Shown: one piece after another, positions 46,476 to 55,454 of the stretch
Layout: each line of letters begins with the position of its first letter
How positions within the stretch are numbered: the first letter of the stretch is position 1
Origin: Odiellus spinosus
Taxonomy: Eukaryota > Arthropoda > Arachnida > Opiliones > Phalangiidae
NCBI GenBank assembly: GCA_963920705.1
Contig: OY987232.1
Span: 6,265,200 to 6,329,199, forward strand
Length of the DNA stretch: 64,000 bases
Reading direction: 5' to 3'
Program-made: the position numbers and the translations under genes
Notes under the pieces: model-generated
The model's input: the letters and a program-made list of their open reading frames with translations, nothing else
Databases searched by the model: none
What the model was told of the DNA's origin: nothing

Positions 46476-47646
46476 CGCTATTGACTGCTAACTGAATTAA
46501 AGGCAAATGGGCATCCCAAGTAGTATGGACATTCCCAGCGTAAATACTCATTATCTCCTCAATTACTCTATTACACCTCTCCGTCATGTTAGCCTGGGGA
46601 TGGTATGGAGACACGAACTTTAGTTTTATTTTCAACATCATACACAACCGTTTCCATAATCCTGAAATAAACTGGGGCCCATTATCCGACAACAAGGCAG
46701 ACATAACACCGTGGCGAGACACATACTGCAATAGAACCTTACATAATATTAGGGCGGTAACACTCCTAACAGGGAAAACCTCTACGTATTTGGTAAAGTA
46801 ATCTACCATTACGACTAAAAAACGGTTCTGCTGCTTCGTCACTGGAAGGGGACCCATTATGTCTATCCCGACCAAATCTCCTGGATGAATTTTATGAGAA
46901 GGAATCATTAACCCTGGCTTCTTCGTATTTCTACTTTTATACCGTTGGCAAGTGTCACAATTCTGTACGTATTTCTGAACCAAGGAATACAACCTAGGAT
47001 GGTAATATTTAGCCTGAACTCTCATGTATGTTGCTGTACGGCCTCTATGACCTGAGAGAGGGTGATTATGAAAAGCCTGCATTAACCGAGGTATTAATTC
47101 TGTAGGCACCACCACTTTAGCTGGCTTAAAACCTTCCGCCTTTCTGTAAAGCAAATCGTCTTTAATACAGTATACCTTAGAATCTCCGCCTCTTTCTAAC
47201 TTGCCCTTTATTTCGCTAAATTGACCCTCTAACAACTGTGCCTCTTTTATCTCTACCAAGGCAACATAATCCAGAGGTTGTCCAAGGTCTACCGGGTTAC
47301 ACACTGACATATTCAAGCGAAAGGCGTCCAAGGATTGATTATCGGGCATTGGAAGTGCTGATAAATCTGAACTTACATAATCGCTATCTATAACCTTAGG
47401 ACATACAACATCTAAGTCTGACACTGGGCATCTAGATAAGGCGTCGGCTACTAAATTATCTTTCCCCGCTCTATGCAAAATCTCGAATGGCATAAACTCC
47501 TGAAGCTCCAAGGCCCATCTCATAAGTCTACTTTTCTTATTTTTAAGCTTCAACATCCAACATAACGCTTGATGATCGCAAACTACGGCAAACTCCCTAC
47601 CTTCCACATAATGTCTGAACTTTCGTACAGCCTCTACTACTGCCAT
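46351..47646 (-). CDS. Gypsy RNase H C-terminus and integrase core
   Basis: The frame starts within RNase H (EGREFAVVCDHQALCWMLKL, HRAGKDNLVADALSR). It continues into integrase: the zinc-binding HHCC region (HNHPLSGHRGRTATY ... CDTCQRYK) and the catalytic core with GIDIMGPLPVT (first Asp), LLSDNGPQF (second Asp) and HPQANMTERCNRVIEEIM (Glu). All three catalytic acidic residues are present. It is separated from the upstream part by one in-frame TAA (47673-47675 region), and the frame is lost near 46400. It acts in the pre-integration complex. Confidence 0.9.
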   Translation of the reverse strand: MAVVEAVRKFRHYVEGREFAVVCDHQALCWMLKLKNKKSRLMRWALELQEFMPFEILHRAGKDNLVADALSRCPVSDLDVVCPKVIDSDYVSSDLSALPMPDNQSLDAFRLNMSVCNPVDLGQPLDYVALVEIKEAQLLEGQFSEIKGKLERGGDSKVYCIKDDLLYRKAEGFKPAKVVVPTELIPRLMQAFHNHPLSGHRGRTATYMRVQAKYYHPRLYSLVQKYVQNCDTCQRYKSRNTKKPGLMIPSHKIHPGDLVGIDIMGPLPVTKQQNRFLVVMVDYFTKYVEVFPVRSVTALILCKVLLQYVSRHGVMSALLSDNGPQFISGLWKRLCMMLKIKLKFVSPYHPQANMTERCNRVIEEIMSIYAGNVHTTWDAHLPLIQLAVNSVVHSSTGYSPFYLHHGYEPTLPWDESFCGDSGSGGCSNFGL

Positions 47647-47673
47647 GGCCTCTTGTTCCGGGGTACTATATCT

Positions 47674-48081
47674 TTATTCTGCCGGCTTAAAGAGTTTACT
47701 TGTATATCCCAAGGAAACCTCGACACCATTCTGAATTTGTGATAACATGCCGCCCATTCCAATTCCACTAGCATCTGTTGTGATTATAAACTTTCCATTT
47801 GGATCGGGAACTTGTAACAAGACTGCCTGGGAAATAGCTGTTTTTAAACTCTGAAACGCGTTTTCTTCTGTGTCTCCCCAACGAAACTTTTGGTTTTTTC
47901 GTTTTAATATATTTAAAGGGGCAGTATAGTCTGCATAATGGGGAATAAATCGTGAATGAAAACCACACATGCCAAGGAAGGACGACACCTGTTTCATGTT
48001 ACGAGGACGTGGAAATTCTTTAATCGCCCGAACTTTCTCCGGATCTACTTCTACCCCTTCAGCACTTACCAAGTAGCCCAA
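47674..48081 (-). CDS. Gypsy RT thumb/connection and RNase H N-terminus
   Basis: The frame begins LGYLVSAEGVEVDPEKVRAI, the conserved end of the gypsy reverse transcriptase. It passes FLGMCGFHSRFIPHYADYTA and enters RNase H with FIITTDASGIGMGGML, where the Asp of TDAS is the first catalytic residue. It is offset by one base from the upstream RT frame at a run of seven T in minus-strand reading (about 48099-48105). It ends at a TAA that interrupts an otherwise continuous RNase H. Confidence 0.85.
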   Translation of the reverse strand: MGYLVSAEGVEVDPEKVRAIKEFPRPRNMKQVSSFLGMCGFHSRFIPHYADYTAPLNILKRKNQKFRWGDTEENAFQSLKTAISQAVLLQVPDPNGKFIITTDASGIGMGGMLSQIQNGVEVSLGYTSKLFKPAE

Positions 48082-48709
48082 AACCGAAACCTTAGGAACC
48101 CCAAAAAAACATTAACAACGTTTAACGTAAGACCTGCGTGTTTAAATTGAGAGAATACATAACGTAAAGCCGCTAAATGGTCAGCCCATGTGGTACTAGC
48201 TATCACTACATCGTCAAGATAAATCCCAATACCATATCTACGAGCAAATCGTAAGACTTTATTCATCAACCTCATGAACGTTGCCGGTGCCCCTTTCAAA
48301 CCGAACGGCAAAACTAACCACTCGAACTTGCCCTCTCTAGTTACAAAGGCAGTTTTCTCTATGTCCTCTGGAGCCATGGCAACCTGCCAATAACCAGACT
48401 TTAGGTCTAATTTAGTAATATACCTAGGCTTTCCCATGTTGTCTATAATGTCATCTATTTTGGGTATGGGATACGGGTCATCTATCGTAACACTATTTAA
48501 CTTAGTTATATCAACGCACATCCGCTTCTCCAAGGTATCTTTCTTAGGAACTATTATAGTAGGAGATGCCCATGGACTATTAGATGGCCTAATCAACCCC
48601 TTTCGAAGTAGATCCTGAACTTGCCTATCAATTTCTTCGCTAGCGGCTCGACTATGCGAATAAGGTTGTCTCCATACTGGAACAGTCCCTGGTTTTAATC
48701 TGAATGTAC
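48066..48709 (-). CDS. Gypsy reverse transcriptase, fingers and palm
   Basis: From just inside the LINE insertion the frame reads FRLKPGTVPVWRQPY, then LIRPSNSPWASPTIIVPKKD, RMCVDITKLN, ITKLDLKSGYWQVAM (palm Asp), FEWLVLPFGLKGAPATFMRL and IYLDDVVIAS, the YxDD catalytic box. All are canonical for Ty3/gypsy RT. The part N-terminal of FRLKPG lies on the other side of the LINE at 53111. A one-base shift ends the frame shortly after the palm. The enzyme copies element RNA into DNA. Confidence 0.9.
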
Positions 48710-48710
48710 A

Positions 48711-49294
48711 ACCGCGGATTGAGGCAGTTAAAGTCTGACCGTCAACTAATGTGGCTTTCTTTTTCTACTTTGTACTAGATTAATCACAAAGATAGGAGCT
48801 TCAAACGCCGGATGTTCGAGGAAAAATAACTATCTACCAGCAAAAATACAAGATACTACAACTAATATTCGTTTTTTCCCCGAACATTGCGCTTCTCGGA
48901 AGAATAACAGAAAATAGAATAAAAAAATAAAATAAAAAACAAGGACAATATGCTACCGATCTACGAACTTTGACCTCATTAATCACAAAGATAGGAGCTT
49001 CAAACGCCGGATGTTCGAGGAAAAATAACTATCTACCAGCAAAAATACAAGATACTACAACTAATATTCGTTTTTTCCCCGAACATTGCGCTTCTCGGAA
49101 GAATAACAGAAAATAGAATAAAAAATAAAATAAAAAACAAGGACAATATGCTACCGATCTACGAACTTTGACCTCGTACGTGGTGTAATCATCGCTATCA
49201 AACAACAAAGATCCACAACTCTTGCGACCGCGGATTGAGGCAGTTAAAGTCTGACCGTCAACTAATGTGGCTTTCTTTTTCTACTTTGTACTAG
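48711..49294 (+). promoter_or_regulatory. LINE 5' UTR with A-B-B-A repeat architecture
   Basis: A 68-bp unit A (accgcggattgaggcagtta to actttgtactag) occurs identically at 48711-48778 and 49227-49294. Between them are two tandem copies of a 199/198-bp unit B (48779-48977 and 48978-49175) that differ by one A in an A-run, and 51 bp of unique sequence. Repeated 5' monomers act as promoters in some LINEs such as mouse L1. The near perfect identity of the copies argues for a recent origin, for example by template jumping. The promoter role here is inference. Confidence 0.75.
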
Positions 49295-49371
49295 GTAATA
49301 TAAGAATTTCTTTGTTTTGTGTATATTGACTCGTGGTCGCAAGAGCTTAAACTAGAAGAGCTAAAACTATA

Positions 49372-50152
49372 ATGGCTAATTTAACTAGAACGTTATCGAT
49401 TGGTGATGTGTTAACGCAGCTAGCGGAAATGGAAGCGCGGCAAAGCGATAAAAGCAAAAAAATGTTTGATGCTCTTGCAGGTATTAATTCAGCGATAGAT
49501 TTAACCAATAAGACCTTAGAAAAAGCAAACTTAAAAATTAATAACATTGAGAAAAAACATGGGGAATTTGACGCTAAGCTAATGACTATCCAAGGGAAAC
49601 TGGAAGAATTCGACAGCCTTAATCATAGGCTCTCTGACATTGAAGAAGTTGTCCCACGTATTGAGACTGCTCTACGAAATGAACTAAGAGCAACCACTGA
49701 CAGATTAATATCCATAGAGAGCTCACTTAGACGCAATAACTTGGTCCTATACGGACTACCAGACTTAGAAATCGAATCTAGGGAAAACCTATCAAAGAAA
49801 ATTAACAATATCCTTAGTAAACTACTTAATTCAGAGATAGTTGTCCAGCCCGATCACATCCAGCGACGTGTTGTTTTTAGGGAAAAAAAACCAGACCAGT
49901 CCTTATAAAATTAAAAAATTACGAAGATAAGCTAGCTCTACTCAAGATAAAATATAAATTAGAGGGTCAAAATCTATATTTAGATCCTGATTACACACCA
50001 TACGAAATGGATATTAGATATCATATCAGACAATTTATTAAACAAACGAAACCACAAAGTGTAAAATGGCTATCAGGACACAGAATTGAGATTAACGAAG
50101 ACATATGGTACTATGACGTAGGTCTTAAAGAAGTTAGAAAACAAACAAAGTG
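49372..50152 (+). CDS. LINE ORF1 protein (coiled coil, L1-like RNA-binding type)
   Basis: The frame starts MANLTRTLSIGDVLTQLAEM. A long heptad-like coiled coil (about residues 25-115, rich in Leu, Ile, Lys and Glu) precedes SLRRNNLVLYGLPDLEIESR, a block typical of ORF1p with an RRM-like fold (Transposase_22-like) in L1 and CR1 elements. The first frame closes at 49908. A one-base shift in the run of eight A near 49883 restores a second frame to about 50152 with KLALLKIKYKLEGQNLYLDP. ORF1p binds LINE RNA as a trimer-type chaperone in the family. Confidence 0.8.
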
Positions 50153-50239
50153 ATATGATTGACCTACTGCATTTGTTTTTGTTTTTTCTATTTATATATA
50201 TATTTTTTTTATTACTAAATTACTCTACTATTACCTAAT

Positions 50240-50854
50240 TTGTCATCCTTTATGAATATTTTAAGTCATAATATACGAAGTGGAGAGTGTAACTTGGGAA
50301 AATTGACTGCTGATTTGGTTGCGGGAGATCTCCCACCGATAGAAATCTTTGCATTAGTTGAAACGTGGTTTAAATTTGATTATAGTATGCATATGCCAGG
50401 GTTTGTTTTCAGTGGCACAAATAGACTTAATAAGGGTGGTGGTGGTGGTGTGGGCTTTTATGTTGGATGCTCAATTGTTTATGATGTTGTTGCGGGGGGC
50501 TGTATTAGCAACCCCAATATCGAGGCGCACACCATTAAAATATAGCCCCCCCCCCAGGGCTGCTGGTCGGATTTCCTTGAGGGATTGGACAGAATCATAA
50601 TGGGCAGTGGGGGAATAGTGGGACAAAGGCTATTATTGGGAGATATTAATCTTGATCTTCTTGTAACAACACCAAAAATGCTGGCCTTTAAAGATACAAT
50701 GTTGAGTTTTGGATTAGATCAATGGATAAATGAACCAACAAGAGTGACAAAAACCTCAGCTACGCTACTTGATATTTGTTGTTCGAACTTTAGCCTGAGA
50801 CATAGGGTTCTTCATGACATGGATACCACAGATCATCGACCTATTTTCATTTGA
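50240..50854 (+). pseudogene. LINE ORF2 endonuclease (APE type), internally deleted
   Basis: The APE-type endonuclease appears in two pieces: FMNILSHNIRSGECNLGKL with IFALVETWF, and RLLLGDINLDLLV, TLLDICCSNF and DTTDHRPIFI, which correspond to the GD.N, LD.i..S and SDH motifs. The junction around 50545-50580 contains a run of C and a stop, and the usual YRPP-containing central part is absent. The endonuclease that nicks target DNA is therefore broken. A single-base change of frame and a stop at 50852-50854 separate it from the RT frame. Confidence 0.8.
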
Positions 50855-52953
50855 ATAAAACAGACGACAAAATTAGAAATCTAAGCTACAAAAATTTAAC
50901 TTCATTTAGGGGACATGTTCAACAAATTAATTGGTCGATACTTTATAGAATAAATGACGTCAATGCTGCTTATAAGTATTTTCAAACCACGTTACTAAGT
51001 GTATATGAGTCGAGTTTCCCATTTATAAAACTGAGGAAAAATAATTCGCAGACATGGATTAATAGAGAACTTAAGGATAGGATTCGGGATAAGAATAAAT
51101 TGAAAAGAATCTCAGTACGTTATCCAACACCCAAAAACATAGAAAAATATCATACGGCAAGAAATCAATGTAATAATGCAGTGAAAAATACTAGGAATTC
51201 TTTCTATAAGAAGAAACTATTAGAAGCGAATGCATCACCCAGACTTACTTGGAAAACTATAAATACTTTATTGAATAGGGACACGAATAATAATACTAAG
51301 CCAGAGAATAAAACTCCCGATGATTTTAATCACTTCTTTACCTCAAACATGAATTATCTTGACTCGGGAAATATTCCGACCTATAGCAATTTACCCATAA
51401 ACCCGAAGACAATGGCATTATTTAATATTGATCAATGGGAGGTCTCGACAGTAATATCGGCCCTCAACTCCGGATCTGCGTGCGGGGTGGATGGGATAAG
51501 TGCAAAAGCTCTAAAGTTTGTTAACCAATATATTTCGTTTCCAATCGCTTATATTATCAACCTAGCTATGCAATCCGGAGTGTATCCTGATGATCTTAAA
51601 AGGTCAATTATAATTCCTATCTATAAAAAGGGAGATAAAAATGAGCTAGGGAATTACCGCCCTATTTCCCTCCTCTCGATTGTTGCCAAGATATTTGATA
51701 GGATACTATACAATAGAATACTAAGTTTCGCCAATAAACACAATCTAATATCTGATCGACAATTTGGATTTAGAACAAATTGTAACACTGAACTCGCCCT
51801 GACAGCAGTATATGAACGTATATTGAACTCACTAGATAAAAGTAAATATGTCATTGGCGTTTTTCTCGATCTTAAAAAAGCATTTGATTCAGTAGGACAT
51901 AAGTTACTAATGGCAAAGCTTTATAGACTTGGATTTAGAGGAAAGGCATACGATCTAATAGAATCATATATAACAAATAGAATAAGCCAGGTCCGGGTTG
52001 GAAAAATGCTTTCAAAAGAGTGTGGGATTGAGAGAGGCGTTCCACAAGGTTCGGTGATGTCACCATTGCTATTCAATATTTTTATTAACGATATTACAAA
52101 ATGTGTCCCGGCCAACTTACTTACACTCTATGCGGATGACACTGGTTTATTTGAGGATGATCCAAGCTTAGAAATACTTGTAGAAAGAGTGAATATATAT
52201 CTTGACAAGATTAGAAAATGGTTGACGGATAACGAGTTGGAACTTAATATCGATAAAACTGAATATATCACTTTTCGAAACGTAAACAAGCCAATTCCAA
52301 TAAATCACCCTGGGTTGAAGATTGGCCAACAAGATATCAAAGAAGTTGACCATTATAAGTATCTTGGGGTATGGGTAGATTCACAACTCGCATGGCATAA
52401 ACAAGTTGACCATATTGCCCCAAAACTGGCTAGAACCATATATGTAATTGCAAAAAATAAATGCATTCTTGGACAAAAAGTCTTAAAGCAATTATACTTT
52501 ACCCTCTTCCAGTCCAATTTGATGTATAGCATTTCGGTATGGGGAAATACTGCCAAATATAATATTAGACGACTATTCCTTCTACAAAAACGAATGATTA
52601 GAGTAATTGCTGGTGCAAAGTATCTAGACCATACTAAACCATTATTTAGTAAAATGAATCTAATGGATATCTATAAACTATATTATTATTCAATGATGTG
52701 TTTCATATATAAGAGTATTAATATTTATAGTCCAACGCGTAACCTTTTCAAAATAACGAAAGAAGATACTAAAAAACACGCATTACGTCATAATAAGATA
52801 ATTATAATACCGAGTGCGCGAATTAACAAGAAACAGAAATCTTTATTTGTTGATGGACCAAAACTATTCAATGAATTACCAGATAACATTCAAAAAGCCA
52901 AAAATATTAAGTGCTTTAAATTTATGCTAAGGAACTTTTTATTAACACAATAA
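50851..52953 (+). CDS. LINE ORF2 reverse transcriptase
   Basis: The frame of about 700 codons includes the whole RT domain. It contains IPIYKKGDKNELGNYRPISL, the palm block VFLDLKKAFDSVGHKLLMAK, GVPQGSVMSPLLFNIFIND and LTLYADDTGLFED, with the YADD catalytic box. Downstream come NIDKTEYITFRN, YLGVWVDSQLAWHKQVDHI and the C-terminal LFNELPDNIQKAKNIKCFKF tail. The frame is open to the end, so the RT half could still be functional. RT copies LINE RNA at the nicked target. Confidence 0.9.
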   Translation: MNKTDDKIRNLSYKNLTSFRGHVQQINWSILYRINDVNAAYKYFQTTLLSVYESSFPFIKLRKNNSQTWINRELKDRIRDKNKLKRISVRYPTPKNIEKYHTARNQCNNAVKNTRNSFYKKKLLEANASPRLTWKTINTLLNRDTNNNTKPENKTPDDFNHFFTSNMNYLDSGNIPTYSNLPINPKTMALFNIDQWEVSTVISALNSGSACGVDGISAKALKFVNQYISFPIAYIINLAMQSGVYPDDLKRSIIIPIYKKGDKNELGNYRPISLLSIVAKIFDRILYNRILSFANKHNLISDRQFGFRTNCNTELALTAVYERILNSLDKSKYVIGVFLDLKKAFDSVGHKLLMAKLYRLGFRGKAYDLIESYITNRISQVRVGKMLSKECGIERGVPQGSVMSPLLFNIFINDITKCVPANLLTLYADDTGLFEDDPSLEILVERVNIYLDKIRKWLTDNELELNIDKTEYITFRNVNKPIPINHPGLKIGQQDIKEVDHYKYLGVWVDSQLAWHKQVDHIAPKLARTIYVIAKNKCILGQKVLKQLYFTLFQSNLMYSISVWGNTAKYNIRRLFLLQKRMIRVIAGAKYLDHTKPLFSKMNLMDIYKLYYYSMMCFIYKSINIYSPTRNLFKITKEDTKKHALRHNKIIIIPSARINKKQKSLFVDGPKLFNELPDNIQKAKNIKCFKFMLRNFLLTQ

Positions 52954-53054
52954 CTTGTATATATAAGTTAAAAGGTTGTACATTATAACGTTAACAAGAA
53001 TTAACCACATAAATTAACTATGTAACTTGGAGACTGTACAAAGTGTGTACAAAA

Positions 53055-53083
53055 CGGCCTAGAAGTCATTCATGACTTGGCCG
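53055..53083 (+). other. LINE 3' UTR hairpin
   Basis: The sequence cggcctagaagtcat, a two-base loop and atgacttggccg form a hairpin with a three-base bulge, about 10 bp before the TAAA tail. 3' hairpins of this kind are recognised by the cognate RT in several LINE families. The LINE at 61 kb has its own, different hairpin at the same relative place. Confidence 0.6.
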
Positions 53084-53089
53084 TGAATG

Positions 53090-53752
53090 CTATAAATAAA
53101 TAAAATAAATATGATGTTGAACGATATTGGTACGACCCAATTTCCCCGAAAAAAGCTCCGAAAACTCCTGACTAAGTTCTGATAAATCCCACCGTTCATC
53201 CTCCGTTAACTGGCCTACATTCAGTGTCGAAAAATCTACCTTAGGTTTAGGGGGACCTAAAACTTGGTCACCCCCGGTTAATGTTGCTACCTCATCCCGT
53301 AGGTACACCAAAGGCAAAGTTTTCCCACAGTAACTAAACATGTTACGGTAATTATCTATCACGGCTCTCATATCGTCTAAAAGGCCCATTCCTAATGTAA
53401 GAGGAAATTCCAAATCCGGGACTACCTGAAATCTTACTGGCATTATCCCCATGTCCTCCCCAAAATCCACTTCTAAATCCACGTAACTTAAGGAATTACT
53501 CGTAAAACCTTTTTTCATCCACTGAACAGTCCGAGGCTTAGAAACCAATAAATTCATTAACCCTAAATCAGATAAAAATTCGCGTGTTATAATACATTGG
53601 TCGGCCCCACAATCTAAGAAGGCAATACACTCTTTATTCGATACTAAAATTCTAATCCCTTTCAACCTACTCTCCCCTAAATCCAAAACCGCGGAATTCA
53701 ACCTAACAACTGGGTCAATCTGAGATTCCCAAGCACCTTGCGACCCTACCAA
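53090..53752 (-). CDS. Gypsy aspartic protease and start of RT linker
   Basis: The retropepsin core is visible as CIAFLDCGADQCIITREFL, where the usual DTG/DSG active-site triad is DCG. This is followed by LEFPLTLGMGLLDDM, the second conserved part of gypsy proteases. The C-terminal end LSQEFSELFSGKLGRTNIVQ is the usual linker into RT. The frame is cut by the LINE after about 53111. It follows gag with a short overlap (53715-53764 region). The enzyme processes the polyprotein; whether DCG supports activity is not known to me. Confidence 0.85.
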   Translation of the reverse strand: MVGSQGAWESQIDPVVRLNSAVLDLGESRLKGIRILVSNKECIAFLDCGADQCIITREFLSDLGLMNLLVSKPRTVQWMKKGFTSNSLSYVDLEVDFGEDMGIMPVRFQVVPDLEFPLTLGMGLLDDMRAVIDNYRNMFSYCGKTLPLVYLRDEVATLTGGDQVLGPPKPKVDFSTLNVGQLTEDERWDLSELSQEFSELFSGKLGRTNIVQHHIYFIYL

Positions 53753-53763
53753 GGCACTGAACT

Positions 53764-54813
53764 CTAGTTTCCCGAATTAGATTCGAGAGGGCGAGGGACT
53801 GGGGTGTTATTAGATATCTGATTAACTCCCGACGGTAAGGAAGCCCTACCACCCTGGGACGAGACCGAAGAAAAACGAGGTCTCTGACCAATCCTAGATG
53901 TCCTAGGTGACGCCTGTAGTTGGGGGCACTCTCTACGAAAATGGCTTGAGCTCCCGCACAAAAAACAACCATTATTAGCATCTCCTCGCGTAATTGCGGG
54001 TCTAGAGCTTATTTGATTAACGGAACCAGTACGGGAATTATTCCCCATCGACCAAGGCCCTGAACCACGGTTTGACACGTTTCCACGGGAATTTCTTCCA
54101 AACCCTGAACTGCCAACGCTATTTCCCATATTAGTCAACCCATTATTGATTCCTTCCATATTTACCCCGCGTTCCCAAGCTGTCTGAATTCTTAAAATTT
54201 CCCGATCAAAATCTTCTAACGTTGTGCAACCATCCTCAGAAATCAATAACTGAACCATTGGCGGAACCTTGGAAAGCAAAAGCTTAACTAACTCGACCTC
54301 CACTAAAGAGGAATCTAATAACCGATTAAGGCCTACCATGCGTTTACGAAACATCCATAAATCCTCCCCTACATGTTGAGTGGCACTGTATAACGTGATT
54401 CGTATAGACTGTTCCCGATTCTGTGATAAATATCGAGTTTTAAAAGCCGTCGCTAAAGTGTTCCACGAAATATTTTCCCCATGCCTAAGAAAAAACTCTT
54501 CTATCCAAATCTTAGCACTGTCTGTAAAAATCAGAGGGCATAACACCGGTAAATCGTCCTTACGTATTTTGTGATATAAAACAAAATTCTCCAAGGTTTT
54601 CAAAAACAGCTTAGGGTCTTCCTGGGGGTCACCAGAGAACGTGGGCATTTTCATGTGGGCTATAAGAACAGCTGGAATGTCCCTGGGAACTCGTTCCTCC
54701 CCACTTAACTGATCCATATAATTACGGCTCGAAGACCGAACCCTGGAATCTAATGGCATGCCTAAATTCTCCGGAGGTTGCGAAAATAAAGGACAACTAG
54801 GTAATGGATTATC
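53764..54813 (-). CDS. Gypsy Gag with CCHC zinc knuckle
   Basis: This frame carries the Retrotrans_gag capsid region (MPTFSGDPQEDPKLFLKTLE, ISWNTLATAFKTRYLS, ESIRITLYSATQH-like RITLYSATQHVGEDLWMFRK). An Asn/Gly/Ser-rich linker follows, then one zinc knuckle CFLCGSSSHFRRECP with C-x2-C-x4-H-x4-C spacing and a basic Ser-rich tail. Gag assembles the particle and packages RNA. The apparent first codon (54814-54816) is GTG inside an overlap with the upstream frame, so a frameshift from that frame, or an internal ATG further down, is the likely way this part is translated. Confidence 0.85.
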   Translation of the reverse strand, partial: DNPLPSCPLFSQPPENLGMPLDSRVRSSSRNYMDQLSGEERVPRDIPAVLIAHMKMPTFSGDPQEDPKLFLKTLENFVLYHKIRKDDLPVLCPLIFTDSAKIWIEEFFLRHGENISWNTLATAFKTRYLSQNREQSIRITLYSATQHVGEDLWMFRKRMVGLNRLLDSSLVEVELVKLLLSKVPPMVQLLISEDGCTTLEDFDREILRIQTAWERGVNMEGINNGLTNMGNSVGSSGFGRNSRGNVSNRGSGPWSMGNNSRTGSVNQISSRPAITRGDANNGCFLCGSSSHFRRECPQLQASPRTSRIGQRPRFSSVSSQGGRASLPSGVNQISNNTPVPRPLESNSGN

Positions 54814-55454
54814 CACCCCTGCTCGAACTCATCGCGACCCGGCCGCTCTGTCCTAATCTGTTGTTCAATGTCCCGCTGGCGCTGTCGTGTCCTGTCCAAT
54901 TCGCCCTGATTCTCTAATTCCGCCTCAAAACGATCCCTCTGTGATAGAGAAGCCCCCTGATTCTGCCGCCTACTTAAATTCTCTGCCTCGTCTAGCTGTT
55001 GCTGAATTCGTTGATTAACAATATCCTCTAGACACGGAGTCTCATTTAAAACATTAACCTCCTCGGAAACATCTAAGGGGGGTTCAGGCAAAACTGGGGG
55101 CACCCGCGGAACCGTAGGCGCTGAACTGGGGTTCGGCAAAGTACGTTTACCCCGCATTAATTCTAACCGATCGCCTACACATGATGCCACAAAGCGCTGA
55201 ATCAAATTAAGTTCCTCCTGAGGATTCTTCCGCACATCAAGAACCCTACGATTACGAACTGGGTAATTCCTAGGCAGATTTAAAGTATCTCTACGATTCC
55301 TCCTTTGTACTGGTCTCCCTTGCAATTTAGGACTAAAAGAACCTGCATCACTAAACTGATTAAAAAACAACGGCCCAAATTTTAAAAAACAAAATCCAAA
55401 GAGACCCAGGCAAACCAAAATCGTCGCCACTACTATCCCTAAGATTGCCCACAT
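54762..55454 (-). CDS. Gypsy 5' frame with N-terminal membrane segment, probable Gag N-terminus
   Basis: This 230-codon frame starts MWAILGIVVATILVCLGLFG, a clear hydrophobic helix. It continues with a basic stretch (RPVQRRNRRDTL, NYPVRNRRVLDV), a Pro-rich part and a Gln/Arg/Glu-rich probable coiled coil (residues about 145-205). It overlaps the gag frame by 55 bases. It is either the N-terminal half of Gag, joined by frameshifting, or a separate small protein. A membrane-anchored or matrix-like role is inference. I recognise no family. Confidence 0.55.
   Translation of the reverse strand: MWAILGIVVATILVCLGLFGFCFLKFGPLFFNQFSDAGSFSPKLQGRPVQRRNRRDTLNLPRNYPVRNRRVLDVRKNPQEELNLIQRFVASCVGDRLELMRGKRTLPNPSSAPTVPRVPPVLPEPPLDVSEEVNVLNETPCLEDIVNQRIQQQLDEAENLSRRQNQGASLSQRDRFEAELENQGELDRTRQRQRDIEQQIRTERPGRDEFEQGWIIHYLVVLYFRNLRRI

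Larger units (their letters stand above)
48711..53110 (+). mobile_element. LINE (jockey/CR1-type) nested in gypsy pol
   Basis: The element runs from a repeated 5' untranslated region through ORF1 (49372 on) and an endonuclease/reverse transcriptase ORF2 (50240-52953) to a short TAAA-type tail (53093-53110). It is on the opposite strand to the gypsy element that it interrupts. The gypsy coding sequence on both sides fits together when the insertion is removed, with at most about 2 bp duplicated, which suits CR1-like elements with little or no target duplication. The clade (CR1, L2, jockey or Daphne) cannot be fixed by eye. Confidence 0.9.

Noticed and set aside
48779-49175. Interpretation of the repeated block upstream of the LINE ORF1 as a separate transposon in gypsy
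   Set aside because: The flanking 68-bp unit does not continue the gypsy protein, while gypsy coding joins cleanly across the whole 48711-53110 block, so these units belong to the LINE.
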